Source: Burkholderia sp. HI2500 (lineage in GTDB: Bacteria > Pseudomonadota > Gammaproteobacteria > Burkholderiales > Burkholderiaceae). Taken from it: 64,000 nt of DNA. Shown piece by piece: positions 15,712 through 24,881 of this stretch. Numbering within the stretch: the stretch's first letter is position 1; every line of letters starts with the position of its first letter. The translations under genes were made by a program, and so were the position numbers. The DNA is taken from positions 1,302,001-1,366,000 of the forward strand of contig NZ_NKFL01000006.1 of assembly GCF_002223055.1 (NCBI RefSeq), given 5' to 3'. The notes beneath the pieces are model-generated. The model had not been told where the DNA came from, searched no databases, and worked only from the letters and a program-made list of their open reading frames with translations.

Positions 15712-17610
15712 ATGAGCGTGAAAAAGAAGACCCACCCCGCCGATCCGTACGCGGCCGCGACCAAGCATCCGATGCTTGCGTCGCGCCTGCCGATGTGGCG
15801 CTCGAAGCTGATCGTGATCATCGTGTTCCTCGCGTTCGCCGCGCTGATCGGCCGCGCCTTCTGGGTGCAGGTCGCGAACAAGGAGTTCTACGTCGGCCAG
15901 GGTCAGAAACGCTACCAGCGCACGATCGAGCTCGACGCGACGCGCGGGCGCATCGTCGACCGCAACGGCGCGATGCTTGCCGTCAGCCTGTCGACCTATG
16001 AAATCTGGGCGAACCCGAAACAGGTCGCCGACACCGATTACCCGCAGATCTCGAAGCTGCTCGACATGCCGCTCGTCGAGGTCAAGCGGCGTCTCGGCAA
16101 CGACAAGACGTTCGTGCTGCTCAAGCGGCAGGTCGACGCGGACACCGCGGGCAAGCTCGACAAGCTCGCGATCGACGGCGTCACGCAGATCGCCGATTCG
16201 AAGCGTTTCTACCCGGAAGGCGAATCGGCCGCGCACGTGGTCGGCTTCACGAACGTCGAGGACAAGGGGCAGGAAGGCGTCGAGCTCGCGGCGAATGCGC
16301 GCCTGGTGGGCACGTCCGGGCAGCGCGAGGTGATCCGCGACCGGCTCGGCCGCATCGTGTCGGATACGCGCCCGCTCGTCCCGGCGCAGCACGGCGCGAC
16401 GATCGAACTGACGATCGACCGCCGCATCCAGCAGCTCGCGTTCAGCCAGCTCAAGGCGGCCGTGGTCGAGAACAACGCGGTGGCCGGCAGCGTCGTGGTG
16501 CTCGACGCGCAGAACGGCGAGATTCTCGCGCTCGCGAACTATCCGACCTTCGACCCGAACGATCGCGCGCGCCTCACCGGCCAGCAGTTGCGCAACCGCG
16601 CGGTGATCGACACGTTCGAGCCGGGCTCGACGATCAAGCCGCTCGTCGTCGCGCTGTCGATCGACGAGCGCAAGGTCACGCCGAACACGATCATCAACAC
16701 GTCGCCGGGCACCTACAAGATCGGCCCGGCCGTGATCCACGACACGTCGAACCACGGGTCGCTGACGGTGTCGCAGGCGCTGCAGAAGTCGAGCAACGTC
16801 GCGCTCGCGAAGCTCGCGCTGAACCTGCCTGCCGAAACGATCTGGAACAAATACCAGGAATACGGAATCGGCCGCGCACCGGAACTCACGTTCCCGGGCG
16901 TCGCGTCGGGCCGGCTGCGCGGCTACAAGCGCTGGCGGCCGATCGAGCAGGCGACGATGGCGTACGGCTACGGCCTGTCGATGTCGCTGCTGCAGATCGC
17001 GCAGACCTACACGGCCTATGCAGGCGACGGCACGCTGCACCCGGTGTCGCTGCTGAAGAACGGCACCGACCAGCAGACGATCGACGCGCATCGCGGCCAC
17101 CGCGTGACGTCGCCGCAAACGGCCGCGGCGATCCGCTCGATGCTCGAGATGGCGGTCGGCGAAGGCGGCACGGGGCGCCGCGCGCGCGTCGACGGCTACC
17201 GGATCGGCGGCAAGACGGGTACCGCGCGCAAGCAGGTCGGCGCGACCTATGCGAAGGGCAAGTACCGCGCGCTGTTCGCCGGGATGGCGCCGATGAGCAA
17301 CCCGCGCCTGATCGTCGCGGTGATGATCGACGAGCCGCGCGGCAAGGGCTACTACGGCGGCACGGTGGCCGGCCCGGTGTTCGCGTCGGTCACGAGCGGC
17401 TCGCTGCAGTTGCTCGGCGTGCCGCCCGACGCGCCGGTCGAGCCCGAGAAGGCGCCGCCGGCGAAGGCCGTTGCGCCGCAAAAGACGGTGGCTGCACCGA
17501 AAGCGGCGGCAACCCAGGCCAAGACAGCCGCGGCGCCGAAAGCCGCCGCATCCCTGAAGACTGCCTCGCCATCGAGCGCGCCGGCGCAGGCAAACACGGC
17601 GGCGGGTTGA
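15712..17610 (+). CDS. Class B penicillin-binding protein (FtsI/PBP3-like transpeptidase)
   Basis: This 632-residue protein cross-links peptidoglycan in the periplasm. An N-terminal membrane anchor lies at about 31-50, then a PBP dimerisation domain, then the transpeptidase. The active serine is S306 in EPGSTIKPL, the second motif SSN is at 360-362, and KTG is at 501-503. From about residue 570 it ends in an Ala/Lys/Pro-rich tail of low complexity. It is not in a division (dcw) cluster and has no MraY or Mur neighbours, so it is probably a second, accessory FtsI paralogue. The ATG at 15712 starts MSVKKKTHP; upstream in-frame ATGs lack coding character. It is convergent with the antiporter gene. 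Confidence 0.9.
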   Translation: MSVKKKTHPADPYAAATKHPMLASRLPMWRSKLIVIIVFLAFAALIGRAFWVQVANKEFYVGQGQKRYQRTIELDATRGRIVDRNGAMLAVSLSTYEIWANPKQVADTDYPQISKLLDMPLVEVKRRLGNDKTFVLLKRQVDADTAGKLDKLAIDGVTQIADSKRFYPEGESAAHVVGFTNVEDKGQEGVELAANARLVGTSGQREVIRDRLGRIVSDTRPLVPAQHGATIELTIDRRIQQLAFSQLKAAVVENNAVAGSVVVLDAQNGEILALANYPTFDPNDRARLTGQQLRNRAVIDTFEPGSTIKPLVVALSIDERKVTPNTIINTSPGTYKIGPAVIHDTSNHGSLTVSQALQKSSNVALAKLALNLPAETIWNKYQEYGIGRAPELTFPGVASGRLRGYKRWRPIEQATMAYGYGLSMSLLQIAQTYTAYAGDGTLHPVSLLKNGTDQQTIDAHRGHRVTSPQTAAAIRSMLEMAVGEGGTGRRARVDGYRIGGKTGTARKQVGATYAKGKYRALFAGMAPMSNPRLIVAVMIDEPRGKGYYGGTVAGPVFASVTSGSLQLLGVPPDAPVEPEKAPPAKAVAPQKTVAAPKAAATQAKTAAAPKAAASLKTASPSSAPAQANTAAG

Positions 17611-17831
17611 TCGGCGCTGCCCGCGCGACGCGCCGCCGTCCCGGCGCGCGCGTCACGCCCCGACAGCCTCGTCGCCGCCTCAGACCTACCCGTCATCGGG
17701 CACCGTCCCACTTTCCAGGAACGCCGCGCATCATTTGAGCGTTCCCGCCGCTACTCCCTACCAATTTTTCACGCCTCGGCCCACCCGGGCCGCCGCGCCC
17801 TGCCCGGTACGCGGCACGATGCCGCGTGCCG

Positions 17832-19550
17832 TCAATGTGCAGCGGCCGCGGCCGGCTTCGTCATCCTGCCGAGCACGTGCTCGGTCATCCCGCGCGCGAG
17901 TTCGGTCTCGCCCATGAACACCGTGCCGATCCCCTCGCTCGACAGCAGCGCGGCCTCGTCGCCGCTGTTCGTGCACAGCACGACCTCGAGCGCCGGATTC
18001 AAGGTGCGCGAGATCTCGACGATCTGCCGCACGTCGAACACGTCGGGCAGCGTGACGACCAGCATCCCGGCGCGCGCGATGTGCGCCTGCACGAGCACGA
18101 TCGGCTCGATCGCGTCGCCCGACACGGCGGCGACGCCGTCCTCACGCAGTTTCTCGACGAGCTCGCGATTCTGTTCGACGACGACATACGCGATGCCGCG
18201 CTCGTCCAGCGCGTGCGCGATTCGGGTACCGACCTTGCCGTAGCCGACGATCACGACCTGCCCGGTCAGGTGCGTCTGCGGCGTCGACATCGGCAGCGCG
18301 GCGAGCGGATCGTCGCGCGCCTCGAGCTTGCGCGCGAACGCCGAATGCTTGCGAATCCACGCGAGCGCCGGATCGATCATCGCGAACAGCAGCGTGTTCA
18401 TCGCGATCGAGATCAGCGCGACGGCCAGAATCAGGCTCTGCCCCTCGGCCGACAGCAGCCCCAGCGCACGGCCGAGCCCGGCGAGGATGAACGAGAACTC
18501 GCCGATCTGCGCGAGCCCCGCACCGACCGTCAGCGCGGTATTCAGCGGATAGCGGAACGCGATCACGAGCGCGACTGCCGCGAGCGTCTTGCCGATCACC
18601 ACGATCGCGGCGACCTCGATCACGTGCAGCGGCTCCGCGAGCAGGATCTTCGGGTCGAACAGCATCCCGACCGAAATGAAGAACAGCACCGAGAACGCAT
18701 CGCGCAGCGGCAGCGTCTCGTCGGCCGCGCGCCGGCTGAATTCCGACTCGCGCATCATCATCCCGGCGAAGAACGCGCCGAGCGCGAACGACACGTCGAA
18801 CAGCTTCGCCGCGCCGAATGCGATGCCGACCGCGGCCGCGATCATGCACAGCGTGAACAGCTCGCGCGAGCCGGTGCGCGCGACGAGCCACAGAATGCGC
18901 GGAAACACGCGCTTGCCGACCACCAGCATCAATGCGATGAACGCCGCGACCTTCAGCATCGTGACGCCGAGCGTGCCCCACACGCTGCCGCCGGCCGCCT
19001 GCGCGTCGCCGGGCGGCGTGCCGCCGAGCAGCCCCGCGACGGGTGGCAGCAGCACCAGCACGAGCACCATCACGAGATCCTCGACGACGAGCCAGCCGAC
19101 CGCGATGCGCCCGTTGACCGTCTCGACCAGCCCGCGCCCTTCGAGCGCTCGCAGCAGCACCACCGTGCTCGCGACCGACAGCGCGAGCCCGAACACGAGC
19201 GCCGCGCCGACGCTCCAGCCCCAGGTGAGCGCGAGCCCGCCGCCGAGCAGCGTGGCCACCGTAATCTGGACGATCGCGCCGGGCAGCGCGATCTTGCGCA
19301 CCGCGAGCAGATCGCCGAGCGAGAAATGCAGGCCGACGCCGAACATCAGCAGCATCACGCCGACTTCGGCGAGCTGCTGCGCGAGCGACAGGTCGCCGAC
19401 GAAGCCGGGCGTGCCGGGGCCGATCACGATCCCGGCGAGCAAATAGCCGACGAGCGGCGGCATTTTCAACAGCGACGCGAAATAACCGAAGACCATCGCG
19501 AGACCGAAACCGGCCGCGAGCAACGCAATCAGGCTGACGTCATGAGGCAT
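17832..19550 (-). CDS. Kef/YbaL-type monovalent cation:proton antiporter (CPA2) with RCK domain
   Basis: This 572-residue inner-membrane protein has about 12 hydrophobic segments in the first ~385 residues, including LVGYLLAGIVIGPGTPGF and EFSFILAGLGRAL, both typical of the CPA2 family. A cytoplasmic TrkA-N/RCK domain follows with the dinucleotide motif VVIVGYGKVGTRIAHAL near residue 410. The arrangement matches E. coli YbaL more than KefC. Likely function is K+ or Na+ efflux in exchange for protons, gated by nucleotide. The start ATG at 19550 has GGAGGG ahead. It stands alone; the upstream gap holds the terminators of the next operon. Confidence 0.9.
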   Translation of the reverse strand: MPHDVSLIALLAAGFGLAMVFGYFASLLKMPPLVGYLLAGIVIGPGTPGFVGDLSLAQQLAEVGVMLLMFGVGLHFSLGDLLAVRKIALPGAIVQITVATLLGGGLALTWGWSVGAALVFGLALSVASTVVLLRALEGRGLVETVNGRIAVGWLVVEDLVMVLVLVLLPPVAGLLGGTPPGDAQAAGGSVWGTLGVTMLKVAAFIALMLVVGKRVFPRILWLVARTGSRELFTLCMIAAAVGIAFGAAKLFDVSFALGAFFAGMMMRESEFSRRAADETLPLRDAFSVLFFISVGMLFDPKILLAEPLHVIEVAAIVVIGKTLAAVALVIAFRYPLNTALTVGAGLAQIGEFSFILAGLGRALGLLSAEGQSLILAVALISIAMNTLLFAMIDPALAWIRKHSAFARKLEARDDPLAALPMSTPQTHLTGQVVIVGYGKVGTRIAHALDERGIAYVVVEQNRELVEKLREDGVAAVSGDAIEPIVLVQAHIARAGMLVVTLPDVFDVRQIVEISRTLNPALEVVLCTNSGDEAALLSSEGIGTVFMGETELARGMTEHVLGRMTKPAAAAAH

Positions 19551-19563
19551 CCCCCCTCCCGAA

Positions 19564-19595
19564 GTTCTTGTAACTATTTAGTAAGGTTCAAGAAC
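19564..19595. promoter_or_regulatory. Inverted repeat in the antiporter promoter region
   Basis: GTTCTTG at 19564-19570 and CAAGAAC at 19589-19595 form a 7-bp dyad with an 18-base AT-rich spacer (TAACTATTTAGTAAGGTT), 14-45 bases ahead of the antiporter start. It could be an operator or a leader hairpin. Confidence 0.35.
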
Positions 19596-19618
19596 GAAAG
19601 GATAAGGGATGAGGCGGA

Positions 19619-19660
19619 AAAATGGCGCGCCGCCGCGAAAAATTCACGCGGTGGCGCGCC
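19619..19660 (-). terminator. Second (distal) terminator of the gluconate dehydrogenase operon
   Basis: GGCGCGCC arms at 19624-19631 and 19653-19660 extend inward by CCGCG/CGCGG with one mismatch. On the minus strand the stem is followed by ATTTTT. It lies about 100 bases past the cytochrome stop and just beyond the first terminator. Confidence 0.65.
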
Positions 19661-19682
19661 TTTGCGGGGTGCAACCCCGGCG

Positions 19683-19717
19683 AAACAAAAGGCGCCGCGC
19701 GGAGACGGCGGCGCCTT
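19683..19717 (-). terminator. First terminator of the gluconate dehydrogenase operon
   Basis: Minus strand: AAGGCGCCG, an 11-base loop, CGGCGCCTT, then TTGTTTCG. The 9-bp stem with T-rich tail is about 40 bases after the cytochrome gene stop. Confidence 0.8.
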
Positions 19718-19758
19718 GCAGCACATCCGATACGCGGGGCCGGCGCCCCGCCGCCCCG

Positions 19759-21171
19759 TCAGCGCGACGCTTGCGGGAACCGCGCGCCCGGCGGCGGTTC
19801 GGGCCGGGTCGACGGCACGCTCTTGCGCACCTTCGCGACCTGCGCGGCCGTCACGGCAGCCCCCGTGTTGCCCCAGCTCGTGCGCACGAAGTTGGACACG
19901 TCCGCGACTTCCTGGTCCGACAGGCGCCAGCCGAACGGCGGCATCGTGAACGTCGACGGCGCGGTGCGCGTGCCCTGCAGTGCGCTGCCTTCCAGCACGA
20001 CGTGGATCAGCGAGGTCGGATCGTCGCCCTGCACGACCGGGTTGCCGGCGAGCGCCGGGAACACGCGCGTGTAGCCATGGCCGTCGCTGCGGTGGCACGC
20101 CATGCAGTTGTCGCGATAAACGGCCGCGCCCGGCTTGCTCGCGTCGCCGGTCTGCAGCGCCTTCGCGGCCGCCGCGTCGTACACGTGCGGCTGTTCGCCC
20201 TGCACGCGCGGCGGCAGCGTCTTCAGGTAGCGCGCGATCGCGTTCAGGTCGTCGTCGGTCATGTGCTGCATGCTGTGGCCGACCACGTCCGTCATCCCGC
20301 CGAACGCGGCCGTGCGCAGCGTGCGGCCCGTCTTCAGGAACTGCACGATCTCGGTTTCCGTCCACGTGCCGAGGCCCGTGCGCGGCTCGCCGCGCAGGCT
20401 CGTCGGCACCCAGCCGTCGATCGCCGCGCCGCCGGCCAGGAAGTCCGGGCCGTCCGCGTCGGTCAGCCCGCGCTCCTGCATGGTCGGCGCGCGCGGCGTA
20501 TGGCATGCGCCGCAGTGGCCGAGACCCTGCACGAGATACGCACCGCGCGCGACCACCGGATCGGTGTACGGCGCCGCGTCGAACGGCTTCGGGGTCGGCG
20601 CGAACATCTTGCGCCAGATCCCGAGCGGCCAGCGCATCGACAGCGGCCACACGATGTCGACCGCGCGGTTCTCGTGCTCGACGGGCGCGACGCCGTGCAT
20701 GAAGTACGCGTACAGCGCCTTCATGTCGTCGTCGGTCAGGCGCGCGTAGGACGGGAACGGCATGGCCGGATACATCGTGTCGCCGTTCTTGCGCACGCCT
20801 TCGCGCACGGCGCGCGTGAAGTCCTCGACGGTCCAGCCGCCCAGGCCCGTTTTCGGATCCGGCGTGATGTTCGTCGAGTAGATCCCGCCGATCGGCGTGT
20901 CGAATTTCAGCCCGCCCGCAAACGGCTTGCCGCCGCTCGCGGTGTGGCACGCGATGCAGTCGCCTGCCCGCGCGAGATATTCGCCGCGCTTGATCAAGGC
21001 CGCGTCGGCGGATTGGGCCGCGGGTGCGGCCGCCGGGCCGGAAGCCGCCGCGGGAGTTGCCGGCTGCGCGAACGCCGCCGTGCCCGCGAGGCCGAACGCG
21101 GCCCAGGCCGCACCGGCCGCCAGCGCGCGCGACATCCGGCGCGCGACGTTGTGGTTCATCGTCCTCTTCAT
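19759..21171 (-). CDS. Gluconate 2-dehydrogenase-type cytochrome c subunit (three haems)
   Basis: This 470-residue periplasmic protein has a signal peptide ending near residue 35 (AAFA). Three c-type haem sites are present: CIACH at 72-76, CGACH at 220-224 and CMACH at 356-360. It carries electrons from the GMC flavoprotein to ubiquinone in membrane-bound gluconate, sorbitol or alcohol dehydrogenases. The ATG at 21171 overlaps the stop of the flavoprotein gene (ATGA). Length and three-haem layout match the family. It is the last gene of a three-gene operon followed by two terminators. Confidence 0.92.
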   Translation of the reverse strand: MKRTMNHNVARRMSRALAAGAAWAAFGLAGTAAFAQPATPAAASGPAAAPAAQSADAALIKRGEYLARAGDCIACHTASGGKPFAGGLKFDTPIGGIYSTNITPDPKTGLGGWTVEDFTRAVREGVRKNGDTMYPAMPFPSYARLTDDDMKALYAYFMHGVAPVEHENRAVDIVWPLSMRWPLGIWRKMFAPTPKPFDAAPYTDPVVARGAYLVQGLGHCGACHTPRAPTMQERGLTDADGPDFLAGGAAIDGWVPTSLRGEPRTGLGTWTETEIVQFLKTGRTLRTAAFGGMTDVVGHSMQHMTDDDLNAIARYLKTLPPRVQGEQPHVYDAAAAKALQTGDASKPGAAVYRDNCMACHRSDGHGYTRVFPALAGNPVVQGDDPTSLIHVVLEGSALQGTRTAPSTFTMPPFGWRLSDQEVADVSNFVRTSWGNTGAAVTAAQVAKVRKSVPSTRPEPPPGARFPQASR

Positions 21172-22946
21172 GCGGTCACCAGCGGGGCGGGATTTTTCAG
21201 GTATTGCTCGCGGATCGCACGTGCCGACCAGTAGGCCAGCGCCGCGATGATCCCGGTCGGGTTGTAGCCGATGCCCTGCGGCAGCGCCGATGCGCCCATC
21301 ACGAACACGTTGTGCACGTCCCAGCACTGCAGGTAGCGGTTCAGCACGCTCGTCTTCGGGTCGGTACCCATGATCGCGCCGCCGACGAGGTGGGTCGTCT
21401 GGTACGCGCGCGAATCGAAGTGCTTGCCGAACTCGCGCGTCGACACGCTGATCGCCTTCGGCCCCATCGCCTCCGCGATCTTCTTCATCTGCCCGGTCAC
21501 GTACTGCGCCATCTTGATGTCGTTGTCCTTCCAGTCGAACGTCATCCGCAGCAGCGGCTGGCCGTACGAATCGCGATAGGTCGGATCGAGGTCGAGATAC
21601 ACGTCGCGGTACGACATGTTGGTGCCGTGCGCGTCCATCGAGATCGTGTGCGCGTAGTTGTCCTTCACCGCCTTCTTCCACGCCGAGCCCCACTGCGGCG
21701 TACCGGGCGGCGTCGCGATGCCGCTGATCGGCTTCACGCCGGCCTGGTTTACCCACAGCGGCGAGCCGCCGACGAAGCCGAGCGGGCCGTGGTCGAAGTT
21801 GTCCGCGTTGAAATCGTCCACCGCGACGCCGTTGCCGCCCGCGCCGATGAACGGATTCGTGTAGGTGTCCTTGTCGAAGAACGCCTTGATCGTCGACAGG
21901 TTCTGGTACGCGAAATTGCGGCCCACGACGCCTTCGCCCGAGATCGGGTCGTACGGCTTGCCGATGCCCGACAGCAGCAGCAGGTGCACGTTGTGGTACT
22001 GGAACGCGGCCACGATCACGAGATCCGCCGGCTGGTGCACTTCACGCCCGGCCGGATCGACGTAGGTCACGCCCGTCGCGCGCTTCTTCGTATCGTCGAG
22101 GTCGACGCGCAGCACGTGGCACTTCGAGCGCAGCTCGAAGTTAGGCGCCTGCTTCAGCGCGGGCAGGATGTTCAGGTTCGGCGACGCCTTCGAGTACATG
22201 TAGCACGCGTAGCCGCTGCAGTAGCCGCAGAAGTTGCACGGGCCCATCTGCACGCCGTACGGGTTCGTGTACGGCCCCGACGTGTTCGCCGACGGCAGCC
22301 GATACGGATGCAGGCCGAGCGACTTCGCCGCGTCGGAGAAGCGCTGCGCCGAATAGGTATTGAGCTGCGCGGGCAGCGGGAAGTTGTCGCTGCGGTTCGC
22401 CTCGAACACGTTGCCGTCGCCGACCACCTTGCCGCCGACCTTGTACGCCTGCCCCGACGTGCCGAACACCTTCTCCGCGAAGTCGAAATGCGGCTCGAGC
22501 TCCTCGTAGGTCACGCCCGTGTCCTGGATCGTCATCCCTTCGGGGATGAACTTCTTGCCGTAGCGCTCTTCATAGTGGCTGCGCAGGCGCAGCTCTTCCG
22601 GCGTGATCCGGAAATGCACGCCCGACCAGTGCAGCCCCGCGCCGCCCACGCCTTCGCCCGGCAGGAACGCGGCGAGCTGCCGGTACGGCAGCGCGGTGTC
22701 CTGCAGGCCGTGGCGGATCGACACGGTCGTCTTCGACAGGTCGAGGAACAGCTTCTTGCGGATGTTGTAGGTCAGCTCGTCGATCGTGTTCGGATACGCG
22801 CCGTCCGGATAGGTGTCGCGATACTCGCCACGCTCGAGCGCGACGACGTTCAGGCCCGCTTCGGTCAGTTCCTTCGCGAGAATCGCGCCGGTCCAGCCGA
22901 AGCCGACGATCACCGCATCGACATGCGGTTTTTTCTCTGCGGCCAT
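21168..22946 (-). CDS. GMC-family flavoprotein, gluconate 2-dehydrogenase-type large subunit
   Basis: This 592-residue FAD enzyme has the dinucleotide motif VIVGFGWTGAILAKEL at about 12-27, GEGVGGAGLHWSGV near 97-110, and the GMC C-terminal ATP-like region GASALPQGIGYNPTGIIAAL. Cysteines C237, C240, C243 and C248 (CNFCGYCSGYAC) fit the iron-sulfur cluster reported for FAD-dependent sugar dehydrogenases of this group. It oxidises a sugar or sugar acid, probably gluconate to 2-ketogluconate, in the periplasm; it has no signal and is likely exported with the Tat subunit. The start at 22946 shares one base with the upstream stop. Confidence 0.9.
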   Translation of the reverse strand: MAAEKKPHVDAVIVGFGWTGAILAKELTEAGLNVVALERGEYRDTYPDGAYPNTIDELTYNIRKKLFLDLSKTTVSIRHGLQDTALPYRQLAAFLPGEGVGGAGLHWSGVHFRITPEELRLRSHYEERYGKKFIPEGMTIQDTGVTYEELEPHFDFAEKVFGTSGQAYKVGGKVVGDGNVFEANRSDNFPLPAQLNTYSAQRFSDAAKSLGLHPYRLPSANTSGPYTNPYGVQMGPCNFCGYCSGYACYMYSKASPNLNILPALKQAPNFELRSKCHVLRVDLDDTKKRATGVTYVDPAGREVHQPADLVIVAAFQYHNVHLLLLSGIGKPYDPISGEGVVGRNFAYQNLSTIKAFFDKDTYTNPFIGAGGNGVAVDDFNADNFDHGPLGFVGGSPLWVNQAGVKPISGIATPPGTPQWGSAWKKAVKDNYAHTISMDAHGTNMSYRDVYLDLDPTYRDSYGQPLLRMTFDWKDNDIKMAQYVTGQMKKIAEAMGPKAISVSTREFGKHFDSRAYQTTHLVGGAIMGTDPKTSVLNRYLQCWDVHNVFVMGASALPQGIGYNPTGIIAALAYWSARAIREQYLKNPAPLVTA

Positions 22947-23683
22947 CAGCTGCGCTCCCCGTTGATCGAGACGGGGCCGTACGGATACGACTTGCCGTTC
23001 TGGTTGACGAAATCCATGAAGTCCGCGCGCGCGCCCGGAAAGCCGATCATCTTCCACGCGGCCATGTCGTGATTGCCGCCATGCACCGGATCACAGAAGT
23101 AACCTTCACGCGTGTTCTGCAGCAACTGGCCGAAGAACACGCCGGGCGGCACGTCGTCGATCTGCGCGCCGCCCTTCTCCAGCGCGCCGAGCACGGTGTC
23201 GCGCGTCGGCGCGTCGAGATCCGCGAATGCCTTGCCGTGGGTCTTCTCGCAATAGCGGTTGACCGCCGCGATACCGAGCCGGTAGATGTCGCGCGGCACC
23301 AGCTTCAGCTGGTAGCCGAGCTCGGGCACGCCTTGCTGGAACGGCCCCTGCATGTACCAGGTGGCGCCGTGCGCATACGGCGTCTCCATCTGGCGGTCGA
23401 TGAATTCGGGCACGCCCGATTCGAGCGCACCGGGCCCTTCGGCGTCGGCCGGAATCAGCCGGTCGACGGCGGCCTGGACGAACGCCCATTCCTTCGCATC
23501 GAAGAAGGTCGGCTTGTACGGCGCGCGTTCGGCACTGGCCGATGCACCGGGCGCGTTGCCGGTCGTCGCGGAAGGCGACGACGAACGCAGGTCGCAGCCG
23601 GCGACCGACGCGATCGGCACGAGCGCGACCGACGTGCGCAGGAAACGGCGGCGCGAGTTGGGTTTGTCAGGTGGCGTGGACAT
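22946..23683 (-). CDS. Gluconate 2-dehydrogenase subunit 3 (Tat-exported small subunit)
   Basis: This 245-residue protein has a twin-arginine signal, NSRRRFLRTSVALVPIASV, then a cysteine in VAGCD that could also serve as a lipobox. The rest carries the family pattern FVQAAVDRLIPADAEGPGALESGVPEFIDRQ in part and REGYFCDPVHGGNHDMAAWK near the end. It is the chaperone-like partner that carries the folded flavoprotein through the Tat system. The ATG at 23683 was chosen because it gives the Tat signal directly; the frame extends to 23734. It is first in the operon, 370 bases from a LacI-type palindrome. Confidence 0.9.
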   Translation of the reverse strand: MSTPPDKPNSRRRFLRTSVALVPIASVAGCDLRSSSPSATTGNAPGASASAERAPYKPTFFDAKEWAFVQAAVDRLIPADAEGPGALESGVPEFIDRQMETPYAHGATWYMQGPFQQGVPELGYQLKLVPRDIYRLGIAAVNRYCEKTHGKAFADLDAPTRDTVLGALEKGGAQIDDVPPGVFFGQLLQNTREGYFCDPVHGGNHDMAAWKMIGFPGARADFMDFVNQNGKSYPYGPVSINGERS

Positions 23684-24284
23684 GGTCGGATGTTGATCGT
23701 TGGGGATCGGGACCCGGACGCGCGCACTCCGCATGCGGCATGTCCGGCATGGCAGCCATGCCGCATGCGGCTGGCCGTCCTGTTCTTTCGTCTGTTGCGA
23801 ACAACCTCGCTGCAGGCGCCGCCCGTGCCATGCACGGCAGCGCCTTCAAGCAGCCGCGCATCGCGCCAATTCAGGTTGCGCTGCACGGATCGGCTTCTTC
23901 GCGAGCCTTATCGTCTGACAAATAACGGCAATTGCCCGCATCTGCCCCTCATCGCTCATGACCCTCATTCAACTTAGACGCCGCGTTTGCCGACAGCAAG
24001 CGCAACGTGCACGACCCTCTTTCGGGCCCGGCGACAAGTGCCGCGAATTATAAATGGAACCGGTTCCATTGAGTGTCGTATCAATGCAATTCAATGCATC
24101 GAAAATCGCAACAATTGAAAAATCCGGGAGTCGGAATCGACAAGGATCGCGGGAATACCGACTGACGCGGGCGTCAGGTAGACGATTGTTGTGTGGCGCG
24201 CTGCGCCGAAGGCTGTCTCTTTCCTGCTACGCGGGGTACCCGGGCGTACTTTTTTGCGCGGTGCTCTGGTAGCCTCCGCGTCTC
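23684..24284. other. Intergenic region, 601 bases, divergent promoters
   Basis: This region lies between the gluconate dehydrogenase operon and kptA. I find no convincing gene. GCATGCGGCATG/CATGCCGCATGC-like repeats occur near 23731-23770 (GCATGCGGCATGTCCGGCATGGC), and the right half is more AT-rich. It contains the 18-base palindrome at 24053-24070. Confidence 0.5.
24053..24070. promoter_or_regulatory. Perfect 18-base LacI-family-type operator
   Basis: AATGGAACCGGTTCCATT is fully symmetric with the central AACCGGTT typical of LacI/GalR operators. It lies about 370 bases upstream of the gluconate dehydrogenase operon and 215 upstream of kptA. No LacI-type gene is in the window. Control of the sugar dehydrogenase is inferred from the family logic. 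Confidence 0.6.
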
Positions 24285-24872
24285 ATGAAACCACACAAGA
24301 AGAATGAACTGCCGGCGACCGACGCGACCGGCATCAGCCAATATCTCAGCTACCTGCTGCGCCACGCGCCGCAGTCGATCGGGCTGCAACTCGACCCCGA
24401 AGGCTGGGCCGACATCGACGCACTGATGACCGGCGCTGCCCGCCAGGGGCACCACCTCGATCGTGCGACGCTCGAAACCGTCTGCGCGATTAACGACAAG
24501 CAACGCTTCGCCCTCTCCGACGACGGCCGTCGCATCCGTGCGGTGCAAGGCCATTCGACGCCCGTCGTGCAGCGCCGCTATCCTACCGCGCAGCCGCCCG
24601 AGCGCCTGTATCACGGCACGGCGACGCGCTTCCTGGATTCGATTCGGGAGCAAGGGCTGAAACCCGGCGCCCGTCATCACGTGCATCTGTCGCCGGACAT
24701 CCGGACGGCGCTGGCCGTCGGCACGCGCTACGGCGTGCCCGTGATACTCGAGGTCGATGCGCAGCGCATGCATCGGCAAGGCCACACGTTCTTCGTCGCG
24801 GAAAACGGCGTATGGCTGACCGACACCGTGCCGGCGGCATTCCTCATAGAGATGGACGGGCCGGCGCGCTGA
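24285..24872 (+). CDS. kptA: RNA 2'-phosphotransferase (Tpt1/KptA family)
   Basis: This 195-residue protein moves a 2'-phosphate from RNA to NAD+, giving ADP-ribose 1''-2'' cyclic phosphate; its bacterial substrate is uncertain because bacteria lack the tRNA ligase that makes this phosphate in yeast. Family motifs are clear: ISQYLSYLLRHAPQSIGL, LYHGTATRFLDSIREQGL, the catalytic HHVHLSPD, and FFVAENGVWLTDTVPAAFL. Length is slightly above E. coli KptA. It is convergent with the DUF3995 gene at a 9-base gap and has no linked tRNA genes. Confidence 0.93.
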   Translation: MKPHKKNELPATDATGISQYLSYLLRHAPQSIGLQLDPEGWADIDALMTGAARQGHHLDRATLETVCAINDKQRFALSDDGRRIRAVQGHSTPVVQRRYPTAQPPERLYHGTATRFLDSIREQGLKPGARHHVHLSPDIRTALAVGTRYGVPVILEVDAQRMHRQGHTFFVAENGVWLTDTVPAAFLIEMDGPAR

Positions 24873-24881
24873 GGCGCGCGC

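Noticed and set aside
17826..19949. A 707-codon plus-strand frame opposite the antiporter gene
   Set aside because: It is antisense to a clear membrane protein, is full of Arg, His and Asp repeats typical of GC-rich shadows, and shows no domain.
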